Source: Pseudoscleropodium purum (taxonomy: Eukaryota > Streptophyta > Bryopsida > Hypnales > Brachytheciaceae). From it: DNA of 64,000 bases. Position numbers and translations under genes: made by a program. Shown in pieces: positions 37,843-49,654 of this stretch. The notes below the pieces were generated by a model. It saw only the letters and a list, made by a program, of their open reading frames with translations, searched no databases and was not told where the DNA came from. How positions within the stretch are numbered: position 1 is the first letter of the stretch; every line of letters begins with the position of its first letter. The DNA lies in NCBI GenBank assembly GCA_963969395.1, contig OZ017797.1:26908001-26972000 (forward strand). The letters run 5' to 3'.

Positions 37843-39254
37843 TACTAGGATTTGAGTGTTTTAGGATTGCAAAAATATGATTGAGGATGATTGGCGACTA
37901 CTCGTAGTCATACTTTTGAATTTGACAACGTTTGGAAAAGACATGACTGCAAATATGACTGCTAGTCATATTTTGCCTTTGTACTTCATGGGTGTATAGA
38001 ATATATGCATGGAAAAAAACAAAACACTTCTTAGGGAACTGTAGGGAATGTATTATGGGAACACTAGTCATATTTGTCAATCATATTTTTGCATATATGA
38101 CTACCTACAGTCATATTTTATAGTCACATTTTTGTAGGTTCTCATTTTTTTTGAAGTTTTTTTTTTCGGGCAACCTCCTAAAAATTTAGGCAACCTAAAA
38201 AAATGTAAATAGATTATTGCTCAAAATTGTAAAATCCTAGCCATTGTTTTTTAGGGATCTTGAAATCCTAGCCATCATTTTTTAGGGTTTAAAAACCCTA
38301 GTCGCCACTTCATTTGCTTCATCTTTTTGTTTTTTGTTGCTCTTTAACTCTTGTTTCTTCTTCCTCCATTTTTTTGAAATTCTCATTGTTGTATTGTTGT
38401 GTTTTAGTTGTTGTTGTTTAGTTGTTGCTTTCTAATTCTTGTTTCTTCTTCCTTCTTTTGTTTTTTGAAGTTCTAATTGTTGTATTGTTGTGTTTTAGTT
38501 GTTGTTGTTTAGTTATTGAGGTTCTAGTTGTTGTTTCATAGTTGTTGCTAGTTTGTTGTTGCTTTATAGTTGTTGCTAATTTGTTGTTAGTTAATTGTTG
38601 CTAATTTGTTGTTGTTAGTTAGTTGTTGCTACTTTGTTGTTGTTTCTTAGTTTTTTATTTTTAATTGTTGTTGGTTTGTTGTTGCTTCAAAGTTGTTGCT
38701 AGTTTGTTATTTTTTTTAGTTGTTGTCTCTTAATTATTACTTCAAAATTGTTACTTCAAGGTTGTTTTAAGATTATTGCCTCAAGTTGAATCTTATCTCT
38801 TGTTTAATTGTTGTCTTTTAGACATTATTTCCTATTGTTTGTTATTCTTGCCTCTTATTATCTTTTATTGCATCTTAACTTGTCTTATTCTTGCTTCTTA
38901 TTGATTTTTAGTTTTAGTTTTTGTTGCCTCTTGTTATATCTTGGCTTTTACTATTTATTATCTTTTAGTACTAACTTGAACAAAAAAATGACTCACTATA
39001 GTCATATGCTACATCAACCAAATTATGACTTACTACAATCATATCCCATATCACTCAAAATATGACTCGCCGTAGTCATATTTCATATCATTCAAAATAT
39101 GACTCATTATAGTCATATTCCATTATTCCATATGACTCAATGACTCATCGCAGTCATATTCCACTATTCCATATGACTCAATGACTCACCGCAATCATAT
39201 TCCATATCACGTAAAATATGATTCACCTTAATTATATTCCATATCATTGAAAAT
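37843..39254. mobile_element. CACTA-like insertion in the 3' LRR region of copy 2
   Basis: LRR coding sequence stops at about 37840 and resumes at 39255, so this 1.4 kb is inserted. The left boundary reads CACTACTAGGATTTGAG. Both end regions (about 37895-38130 and 38985-39250) carry many short inverted motifs, TATGACT...AGTCATA, typical of CACTA subterminal repeats. The expected mirror end TAGTG is not visible on the right, so that end is eroded or the class is wrong. The centre is rich in GTT/TTG repeats and has no coding capacity. Confidence 0.5.
38985..39250. repeat. Hairpin-forming tandem repeat of about 42 bp
   Basis: Five to six units contain ATATGACTCnnnnTAGTCATAT, each an imperfect palindrome, separated by CCATATCA-type spacers. 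Related single motifs sit at the other end of the insertion (37900-38130). Confidence 0.75.
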
Positions 39255-39425
39255 ATGAGGCCTTGCCAAAGGAAGTAAGGAACTTAAGATCTTCCTTGTA
39301 TACTCTCAATTTGAGTGGATGATCAAGCCTAGGAAGATCACTTTTGATTTTTTTTAAACTATGTGAGTTAAAAGATAGAATCCATTTGATTCAAATGAAG
39401 CAAATATTATATAATATTTGGGGCT
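39255..39425 (+). pseudogene. LRR remnant, displaced 3' end of copy 2
   Basis: The frame reads ALPKEVRNLRSS then LYTLNLSG, a TGA, and more codons without repeats. It matches the LRR unit and is most simply the continuation of copy 2 beyond the 1.4-kb insertion. Confidence 0.6.
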
Positions 39426-40377
39426 AGAATAGAGTCTATAAAATGCTATAGACTCTATCATATATAAACTAGGCTATAGAAAAACATTATATATTAAAAA
39501 AAATTATTAATAAGTTAACCTTGACAAATAGAGGTCTTTAAATTTTTTTGTATTACAATGAGTGTAGATGTAGACAAATAAATTTCATGCAAATGATAAA
39601 ATTTATAGAATCCAATAAATGTAGGGATTTGTTTTAAAAATTTGTCATTGTTGTCATACAATTCTAGCCTATCTAAACCAATCCTTCTATAATTAAGTGT
39701 GCCAATAATGTGGGCAAGTAAAAATCTAATGCTCCAAGAGAGAAACGTTTAGTTGTAAAATAATATACAATGAAGGCTTATAATGTAGGGATTTTTGTTG
39801 ACACCAAAGACCCGTTAAGGTACCATCACTCCTATATGGCTAGGCTTTTTACGACTTTGAACTTTTTGTCTTGTCTATTTTGTTGTGTTTTAGAGCAAAG
39901 CATAAGGATTATTACAAATTTTTTCTTTTTTGTGTTTCAATGTAAGGTGAATATAGGATTTTTGCAATTTTTTGAATTTTCTCTTACAATTTAGCATTTA
40001 GAGTGGCAAGGTAATTGTTTGGGATTGGAGGTTTGTGTTGGCTTCAAGGTTTGGATGTTGTATGTGCCTCAAAGTTTTGAAGTGGTCTTTGAATTGTCAA
40101 CGTTGATACTTACATTCAACACCCACTTCTGCTTTTTGAGACAATTTAGTTAGTATTTGGGCACAGTACTCCTACTTTTGGAGAATTCGACCCCAAACTT
40201 TGAAAGCTCAAATGTGGCATCAACATTTGGTGAGTAAAGCATCAGTGGATGGTCTTGAATCTATTTGAATGTACTGCGTTAATGGATTGGGATTCAATTG
40301 GAAGATGTTATTTTAAATATTTGCATGTTTCTTTAGTTGTATACAATGGGTCTATTGGAACTTGTCACCATGCTCAA
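39426..40377. other. No gene recognised
   Basis: AT-rich DNA with no recognisable frame, repeat or RNA gene. Confidence 0.4.
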
Positions 40378-40590
40378 TAGGGTTGACAAATCAGTACGTC
40401 CGCCCCAAAATAGCGTCCGTAACTCGGACGTCCGTCCTCACGGACGCCAGCGGACTCAACATCCCTCCCGCCGTCGGAAGGCGGACAAGCGGGGCGGACA
40501 AGCGGACGAGCGGTCCCGGCGGACGCTGACCGCGAATGTCAGCGAACGCTTCGGACACAGCGTCCGCGTCCGGACGTCCTGTCAACCCTG
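40378..40590 (-). mobile_element. hAT-type MITE, deletion derivative of the 14.8-kb element
   Basis: 213 bp bounded by TAGGGTTGACA and TGTCAACCCTG and flanked by a perfect 8-bp duplication ATGCTCAA (40370-40377 and 40591-40598), as for hAT elements. Its left 130 bp match the right end of the element at 47330-62134 in reverse (shared words CCCCAAAATAGCGTCCG and CGTCGGAAGGCGGAC). Its right part matches the left end in reverse (CGCTGACATTCGCGGTC on the complementary strand). It is thus two ends joined, with the whole interior deleted, in inverted orientation. GC content is very high against an AT-rich background. Confidence 0.92.
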
Positions 40591-40598
40591 ATGCTCAA

Positions 40599-42849
40599 AT
40601 TATCCATTGCCATATTGTATTCATAGTACTCGAATCTCTTTTCATATACAGAGGCCTTATTTCAAGATTTTTCAATAAGCTAAGTCATTTCTTCATGGGC
40701 TACTTTTTTGTCACACAAACTAAACCTATGGTTTGCACATATGTTTTGATAGCATTGAATCTAGCATTGGTTTAGGATTCTTTAGCATCGGCATTTAGTG
40801 GATTAGATCTCATTTGCATTTGGAGGGGAGGTTGTTAGATAACAGGCAAACAATGAGCAACAATAGTTTTGATATTCTCTTAAAAGCGAGCAGTGGCCTT
40901 GCTAATTGTAGCAGCAATATATGATACTAATTGTAACTTCAAAAATTGAAATCTAGTTGGTCAATTATTGTAGAGAATAGTTATTGATCTTCATGAAAAA
41001 CACTCTATCACTTAGCTTATATTGAACTTATACATGCAGCTTATGCGGTTTGAAATTTTTTGATAATTTGATTGCGGTTAGCAGATATTAAAAAAATTGT
41101 CTTAAAGGTACATGTCGATGTAAAATGAAAATTTGAGGAGGATTATTTTTGAAGAATTGCATTGATATGAAGAAAGAATTTGATGTGGAAAGTGCCATGG
41201 TCTGGTGTGTACAAGTGCTTCTTTCTTCAACGAGGCTTTAGGTTAATTCTTCTTTTTAATGAATTTGTTGTGTTGATTGTGTGTTTAAGTGTGAGTGGTT
41301 TTGAATGTATTGGATTAGCTTAGAGCATTATGGGAATAATGTTTCATAATGATCCTTGGAAATGATATCATTGTGGAGCAATATCAAATTGTAAGCCATG
41401 GTTGTGGTTAGGGAGGAATGTTGAGTGTCTATCATGCAAGGCAATGGTTTCCTAGAGACATTGATGTTCTCAAGTATCCTAGTAAAACAAAGCATAGCAT
41501 ATGGAGAGAAAAGTTTATGGGAGGCAACCCATTCTTGACCATAGCCCCATTGGTAGTCTAGGCTATTTTCTTTCCGTGTAGAAGAATGAGCAGCAATTAA
41601 TTATAGCACAATTCTTGATGCAACTTTGGCATAGTATAATTGGCTAACAAGACTCTCCCTATTGCAACTAATTTGTATTTAGAAAGAAAAAGATCTACAT
41701 CACTATTATAGAAGAAAGCCCATCATTTGCTAAAAAAATCACAATGATTCTATATTGCAAAAAAAACATTAGAAGGGATTTGAAGGCAATTGAAAACCAT
41801 TTTAAGCTTGTTCCCTTGGTTGTTTTCCTCGCATTGAAGGAACGGCTAGTTGTTAGAAAAAAATTCAAAATTTTCAAAATTTTCAAAATTAAAAAAAAAG
41901 TTGGAAAAAATTAATATAATTTTTTTAAATTAATTTAAAATGATGTGGTAGGTACTTGGCTACATGATAGTGCTATACTAGCAAAATTCTTTTGTTCTCT
42001 GCAATTTAAAAACTCGTTGGCTTTTGTTGCCTTTAAATCCCTTCTAATGATCTAGAAAATTATGCAAACCTTTTGCTGCCTACTTTTACAAATGAGAAAA
42101 TTTATTCTCTAAAAAAACCTACCTTGCAAATATTAGAAACTACTTAAGTGGTCAGGAATTGGTTGCCTCCTTTACCATGTTGGCAAAACGTCGCCAATTG
42201 CTTTAAAACACCAACAATACACAAAGAAAGAAATGTTGATCAAAGTCAATGTGAAATATATTTAGGTTTGAAATTGCACAGTTTGACTTCACTAATTCTA
42301 CATTTTCATCATCAATTTACATTTCATGATATCAATTCTTTCTAGAAAGAGCTCTAGAATTTATAACTAATGTCAGTTTGAAAACAAACATCAATTTTGT
42401 TAAATTGGTGATATTCCATTTCTTTGGCCCGAGTCAACCCTAACTCTAAATTTGTCTTAGTTTGTAGCTTGAAATTAGAACTTTACAAAAATATAGGTTA
42501 CAATTTTGGGTTTGTAGAATGTCCCAAATTTAACCCCTAAACATCCAAATTCTTCTCCAGGATTGATGATTTGGGAAAAATCATTATAAAGTAGTATTTT
42601 GAAGAGTATTTGGGAATTGATATAAAAATAAAAGTTTTAGATTTTGAATTTTAGATTCCATCCGTACAATTAGATTCACTAGTACTATCACCAATATATT
42701 TTTTTATATAAATTTGGAAAGGAAAATTTCTAAATTCTTTCTAAATTCAACTACAAGCAAACTATTATCATTTTTTGAGTAAAACCTACTGGAATAGATT
42801 TGAAATGAGGTTCTCTTAATAAAGTGTTTTTTTGAAATTTTTGTATTCT
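40599..42849. other. No gene recognised
   Basis: No coding region. A TTAACCCCTAAA terminus-like sequence at 42530 may be the end of another TTAA element, but no partner end was found. Confidence 0.4.
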
Positions 42850-43670
42850 TTAACCCCTAAATGTTTTGGACTATGTTTTCACCAAAAACGCTTTAAAACT
42901 GTCATTTCTAGTACATGTACCAAATTTTGGTAAAAAAAAATTTCTGAACTCAAGTAACTGTAGGATCTTGTAGTAATCTAGTTTGACAAGATATGGAAAG
43001 AATTTCAAAATTTTCAACCACTGCAAAAAATTGGGCAGTTGCACTTTACAAGGTCACATTTGTATGAAAAAATGTCCCAAATGGTGGTGCTTCTTTGCAT
43101 TCATTTTTCAAGGCAAGTTGTTCACATGCTTGAAAAATTTTAAATCATAATTTGGAATTGTACAATATATAGAAAAAAATAGTATATAGATAGAAGTAGA
43201 GAATGATTCAAAATACTAAATTGTTTATAATTTATTTATGAAAATGAAAAATGTCAATTCCAAAGGTTGAAATATTGTGATAAACAATTTACATCCTATG
43301 ATTTTAATTTTTCCAAAATATATTGAAAATTGAGTTAAATAATGAACTTCAAAGTTTATTTTAGAGTAGAGAATCCATAATTGCCTGCAAACTAAAACTC
43401 CTCATAACTTTAATCTCATAAATCCAAATGAAATGATTCAAAGCATTTCATGTATATATAAATTTAGAAAAGTAATTTCAAATTCTTATTTCTTAAAAAA
43501 GTGTCTTTCTAACGATGTAGTCAAAAATTATGAAAATTGTTGGGCCTTAAAGCTACTCCTTGGGCACATGTGTGAAAATTTTAAAAAATAAAAATAAAAA
43601 TTCCATTTGTAATGAACTACCTAAAATTTTTATGTTTCTATAAAACACAGTTTAGGCGTTTAGGGATTAA
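42850..43670 (-). mobile_element. TTAA-flanked transposon, inverted copy
   Basis: Begins TTAACCCCTAAATGTTTTGG and ends GGCGTTTAGGGATTAA. It reads in reverse relative to the copies at 18831 and 44140. About 820 bp, non-coding. Confidence 0.75.
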
Positions 43671-44139
43671 ATCTATGACTTCACTTTTGCACATCTAATT
43701 TTGAACTAAAGTCAATACAATTTTTGGCTTGACACACTTCCACATTTGTAATTTTAGAAAAATATAAACTCTAGTAACAACAAATCCAACCATTACATAA
43801 GACAACGACTTGAAAAAGTATCTCTACAAATTAGATGACTTTCATCCAAGTAGTAATGAGAAAGAAAATTGATTTTCAATCTGTTTGTTGTCAAGAAATT
43901 GAACATGGAAATTCTTTGGGGTTAATGAAATTGATGTTTATAGTGGCAGAAATTTACAACATTGGCACTTTTTAAGGTGGGTTGCTTTGAATATAAATCT
44001 AAACTCCTAGAAATTTTGAGAGCTCTATGGAAATAAATGTCACAAGTTCAATGTCAAACACACTTTGTCAATCACAAGTTTCCTAGCATTGAGTACTTCA
44101 ATGTCCATTACATTTTGAGTACTCCAAAATTTATCAAGT

Positions 44140-45074
44140 TTAACCCCTAAAGGACCAAAGTGTTTTTTTTGACAACATAACTTTTGGGGGCAAGTGCATA
44201 TGAGCGGAGATTTCCATATTTTTGGCCCAAATTTTAATAGAAGGTGTGGACAAGGAATATCTTTCATGTTCACTAAATTTTAGGACATTTGGAATTATGA
44301 GTCAAAAGTTATCGCCTAATATGTAGTTTGTTTCCCAACTTGGGTAGTCTGGGCAGATTTGAAAAAATCACTTTTCTCAAAAATAAAAATTTCAAATTAA
44401 TTTTTTAGATTTATATATACATAGAAAGTTTTGAATCATTTCATTTTGATCAATGAGTCAAAAGTTATGAGGTGTTTTAGTTTGTGGGCGGTTATCGATT
44501 CTGTACTCCAAAATAAACTTTGAAGTTCATTATTCAATCCAATTAACAATATTTTTGGAAAAAAGTAAGAAAAAGATTAGGTGAAGATTGTTTATTACAA
44601 CATTACAACCATTAGGATTGGAATTTTTCAATTTCATAATTAAATTATTAACAATTTAGTATTTTGATTCATTTTCTACTTCTTTCTAATTACTATTTTT
44701 TTCTAATATGTTGTACAATTCCAAATGATTTGAAATTTTTTAAGCATGTATCCAACTTGACTTGAAGAATGAATCCAAAGAGTTGCAACCATTTTGGACA
44801 TTTTTTCATACAAATGTGACCTTGTGAAGTGCAGCTGCCCAGTTTTTTACAGGGCCAAAAAAAGGCTTTTTGTCAATTGAAACGCTAATATCTTGCAATC
44901 TATTTGGTGAAAATTTCTGAAATTTTTTTCACATCTTCTCAAATTATCATAATATAAGATCCTATGGTTGGATGTGTCCAAAAAATTTTAAAATTTTTTT
45001 TTGGTTCTTGTCCTAAAAATGGCAGGTTTAGAGCATTTTTGGTGAACACATAGTTAAGGAACTTTAGGGGTTAA
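44140..45074 (+). mobile_element. TTAA-flanked transposon, complete copy
   Basis: Begins TTAACCCCTAAAGGACCAAA and ends GGAACTTTAGGGGTTAA, about 935 bp. It has the least altered ends among the copies here. The first 13 bases after and including TTAA are inverted at the other end. Confidence 0.8.
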
Positions 45075-47329
45075 TGAATACAAATATGGCCATAGTGGCT
45101 TTGACTGTTAAGTATTTGAGCGAGTAATCAATAATAAAATGTTTTCAAATTCCGTAATAGCACGCAAGCTAAGTTAGTTTGAACAAGTTCTAGTTCAGAA
45201 ACAAATTGCAAAAGTTTTTCAATTTTATCAGTTGCTTAGCCAACTAGAAATCATCAGAAACTTCTAAAGAACTTTCAAACATAGATTTGTGCTCATTCAT
45301 TCAAACTCAAAATTGTCGTACAGAAGTAGGGCTTTTTTTTGGTGTGTTAGGTGGGATTGGGGGTGGTAGGGGGCTTTCTTGTGCTAGATTGCACTTGGAA
45401 AAAAGAATTTGGCTAAAAAACAGTAATAGAACATGAGGTTTCTTGCTAGAAAATTTTGAATTAAAAGAAGATCGTGAATGAAATTGCTAGATTGTGGATG
45501 AAAATAGAATTATAGACATGGTATGTGTACTAATATGATATTTTCTATTTAGTATGTGGATGAATGTTGAAATTTAGAGCACCACTATAACATTTTATAT
45601 CACGACTTTGGCACCTCATAAAAAATGAAAAAAGTCATGTACAAAAGAGAAAATTTGAGAATGTGCCTAAGATGAAGAATACACCATGTATCTACAATTG
45701 ACTCTAGCCTCTCATGAATAGAGGTAGTACATTTTAAACAAAATTTATACAAGTTGGTTTTAGAAAAGGTGACAAAAATAATTAACATTGACCTTAGTTG
45801 AGTGTTCATATATCTTTTAGGTCCCTCTTTGGAAGTATTGTGTCTTAGTTTGTGAAAGTAGTTTTGTTTATCATTGAATCTTTGATGGTTCTTACATCCC
45901 AAAATGTGGATGCATCACGGTCAGCCAATAGTACTTGCTTCTACATCAAAAAAATCCTCCTCCTAGCATGAATCAAGCCACAAGTTACAAATGAAGCTTT
46001 AGCAATCCCATACTATGGTTGAAATTGCTCTTGGAGTTTGTGCTTCTAATATTAATCTTGTGAAATTGGCGGTATTATTCATGTGCTAAAAATTGTAATA
46101 TAAAAGGTCTAATTTCAAGCAACAAACTACGACAAGTATAGATTTTGGGTTTAGTTTGTATGCCCTAAACCGCACCAAAATAGTGGAATATCACCAATTT
46201 AACGAAATTGACATTTATACAATGAAGTGGCTATATATATATACTATAGTACAAAATCTATTGCAAAGGATCAAGGATTTGAACTTCACCAAGGGTGGTT
46301 GTAGAGTGGCTACTCTACTTTGACACTTGACTCCGATCAATTTCTTGTCATTCAATTTGGTAAATTGGCTAGACAATTAATTTGTTAACATTGTTGGGTA
46401 ATGCTTACACTTCCCTCTAATTATAAAGAAACTTCAACAAGCATTGGCTATTGCAAATCAGATCCAAATTTTCTTTCATAAAATAGCACTTACCTTAATT
46501 GAAAAAGTTGTGCAAAACTTCACTTGCCCATGCATCTAAAAAAAGTGAGAGAAAAGCAATACAAAAACTTGAATGCACTATGTGACAAAAAGCTTCACAA
46601 CTTTATCAAGTAATATATGTAACAACATCATTTCTCAAAAAATATGGTCTCTCAATCCTACGCATGGCTAGTGCATAACTAAGATTGGCCACTCAATCTC
46701 CAAATTCATGTTTTTTTTGTAGAATCTCCTTCCTGTAAAATCTTCCAAAGGTAGTACAACATGTACCTACAACCACATACACAAACTCAATAGTAAATGC
46801 CACCACATGCAATAATCTCGATTATGTAAAGATTGCAAGTAGCAATGAAGTGTTGAATAATATACCATGTCCTCCAAGTAATTTGCAAGTATGCTCTCAT
46901 GACAACATTTAAAGTCAACATTGTTTGTATGTGCCATTCAAGGAATACATCTACAAAAGATTCAAATGATTACATATTTTACAACTATTGTACCAACCAA
47001 AAAGTGTGAGATTAATTACAAAATTGTTCTTCTTGGCCTACTAGCTTAATTCACTAGAACCATTTTGTGTAATAAAGTTGTACAATGTCTCCAATGAGGT
47101 AATGGATGCCATCTCTCTTCAAAATTTTTGTGAGAAATTATTTGATTGTAAAGAAAATGAAAGAAAGACATCTGTAGCAAAGCATCATTACTTAGATCTA
47201 TGGACGTCTCTCTTTTTCTTTCTTCACAATCACATACAAGATCAGTTGTAGTAATTTCTATGATTGTATTCATCAGATCTCAAAGAAAAAAAATGGCATT
47301 GAGAAGTGAGTGAGGTATAGTATTATAAT
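45075..47329. other. No gene recognised
   Basis: AT-rich DNA. A 100-codon minus-strand frame at 45600-45902 has no motif I recognise. Confidence 0.4.
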
Positions 47330-47487
47330 CAGGGTTGACACGACATCTGGACGCAGACGCTGTGTCCGTAGTGTCCGCTGACATTCGCGGTCCCGGCGGA
47401 CGCAGTGTTCGCCGGGACCGCCCCGTCCGCTTTGACGGCCCTATTTCCCTCGACCGCCCTACCCAAACTGCCCCGCGGTCACTCCCT
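47330..47487 (+). repeat. Left end of the 14.8-kb element: terminal repeat and GC-rich motif cluster
   Basis: The terminal CAGGGTTGAC is followed by repeated GGACGC, GTCCG and GCCGGGACCG words. Subterminal arrays of short motifs are the usual transposase-binding sites in hAT elements; that role here is inference. Confidence 0.8.
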
Positions 47488-48467
47488 TAATCTTTAAACA
47501 ATTAAATGTTAAATGAAGTGCAATGGTTCGCGATTTGTTATTAAAACAATGTCTCTTATAAGTTGAAAGATTATAAAGTTTGACCATGAGTCCATGATAG
47601 TCTTGAAACTATGAAAAAATTTCAATTCATTTTCAGAAGGCAAACTAAAAAAGTTTGTGACTTCAAATATATATATATACTATTTAAAAAATCAAGATCA
47701 ACACAAATACAAACATAATTAATATGGGCAAAATGTATTCAATTTAATATAGAATACTATACATTGTGCACATTTGGCTAATTGCACATATAATTTTTTT
47801 CATTCCAACTCTATATTTCTAAACTAATTTTTAATGCCTATATAACCTATTCAACTACTACTTCTGCACTACCAATCTAATATAAATGGCGAAAATGTTC
47901 ATCTGGCATAAGCTAACGATAAGTATTAGAAAATCGCGTAATCACATAGGCCAAACTAGTATTTTCATCGTCACTCTTCGAAGAAATGCGCTTCAAGTAA
48001 GCATAAAACACTTTTGCAAAATCATGAAAGGCAAATTGTGTCGCACTAGGTGTTTTTCGTAGTAAGTTGAAATACGCCTCTGACATGTTGTTTCCATTCA
48101 TCCGCCGAGCAATTTTTCGAATGGCATACTCTTCCGACTTACGTGAATACATCGGAATGACTTCCACATCTGCACCTTCTTTATGCAAATATGCAATACG
48201 TGGATCCACCCACCATCTCTTCTGCAAAGTTTGTTTCATCTCATCTGCTGATGTGAATGTGTACAAAGACTTCATTGGCTGAGAAGCTAAGGTGGTCATG
48301 CCCCAATCGCAAACTCCAATATACACACATGACTCATCCTCTGGAAAATGCAACAAGATGTTGTCCGGAGAAAGATCATTGTGCAAATGTCCAGCAAGAT
48401 GCACTGCATACATTATATGCATAAACGTCCATATCAACTCCGTGCGCTTCTTCCGATATCGCCCTAA

Positions 48468-48472
48468 ACGGT
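48468..48472. other. Target-site duplication (ACGGT), left copy
   Basis: ACGGT occurs here and at 51777-51781, immediately outside the nested element. A 5-bp duplication is usual for LTR retroelements. Confidence 0.85.
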
Positions 48473-49654
48473 TGTCGCAGCACAGGGCAGGTCAATTCCC
48501 CATTATACTCACAAAAATCGCTCTAGAGTATAACTAAGTGACTCTAAAGATCGAACCCACGAGATCTTGTGAAGTATCTAGCTCTATTAAGCAGTTAAGC
48601 TCAGTCAGTATGCCAATCTTACTTTCCGGTCCTAGATCTAGAACCAGAAATACCACCACATCGGATAACTACAGACCGGATTACTCCTTCTTCCGGTCCT
48701 ACTAACTATCCGGTCCGTACAAATACCCAAATCCCAGGATCTCACAATTTCCGATCCTGGAAATCCGTCCTGACCAATCCGGTCCGGATGGTCATCCTGT
48801 ACCCGTAATCCTATCCGGTTTGGTTTTGCCTCTGTTTCACCATCAGAGGGGTCGCCGCTTAATTTTGAGAGTGGTAGGCCCACCACTCCTTCCGTGACTT
48901 ATAGTGGCTAAAGACCCACTGTCCTACTTTCTAAACTCCTAAGCTAATCCGGATCCGGTTTGGTCCTTCACAACAACCCAGATAGCAATCCGGGTCGTAG
49001 GTCACACAAAGACCCCACACTCGACCCTCTCGTACTACAACGACCTTGATGCTACTTCCGATCCGTGCGAAGACAGGTGGTTACAAGTGCACCCGTCCGT
49101 TCCAACATCAACTAAAGTTCTTCCGTTACCCATACGGGTGGTGAGACCTCACAGGAGATCGGACACTCGACCGGATTTTCCACCCGGGAGTTCTAGCGCA
49201 GCTAAGGAATCCCTCCCTACCCGCCTAGCCTAACAACGGCTTTCTCACCCAGAATCTCAAACTCTAGACGTGCTGAGGAACTAAGTTCACTCCCAACTCT
49301 TCGGTACCTACTCACATGCACCTAGGATCGGAAAATAAACACTAAGGGGAGAAATCACTTGCAAACCGGCTCGTACTATCCTAACTCCACATCATACAAT
49401 CCTGTCGCGCTGGAGAGAGACACACAATGAAAAGAATAGAAAAGTACAAGAAGTTTGCAAAATGAACAACTCCCAGTTCCCATCTCAGGAACCGATTTAT
49501 ATACAAAGGGTAAAAACCCTAAAAGCACAAAAAGGAGCGGAAAACCCGTGGGGGTCCACCGCCACTCTAATCTAACTTCCGGTCTAACCTAATACTGTTG
49601 AGCCGGATCCGGATCCGGATCCGCTCCTACTCCTAACTGAAATTAAAATCCTAT

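Noticed and set aside
38400..38800. GTT/TTG-rich stretch as a possible coding or telomere-like repeat
   Set aside because: Irregular simple-sequence DNA inside the insertion, with no fixed unit.
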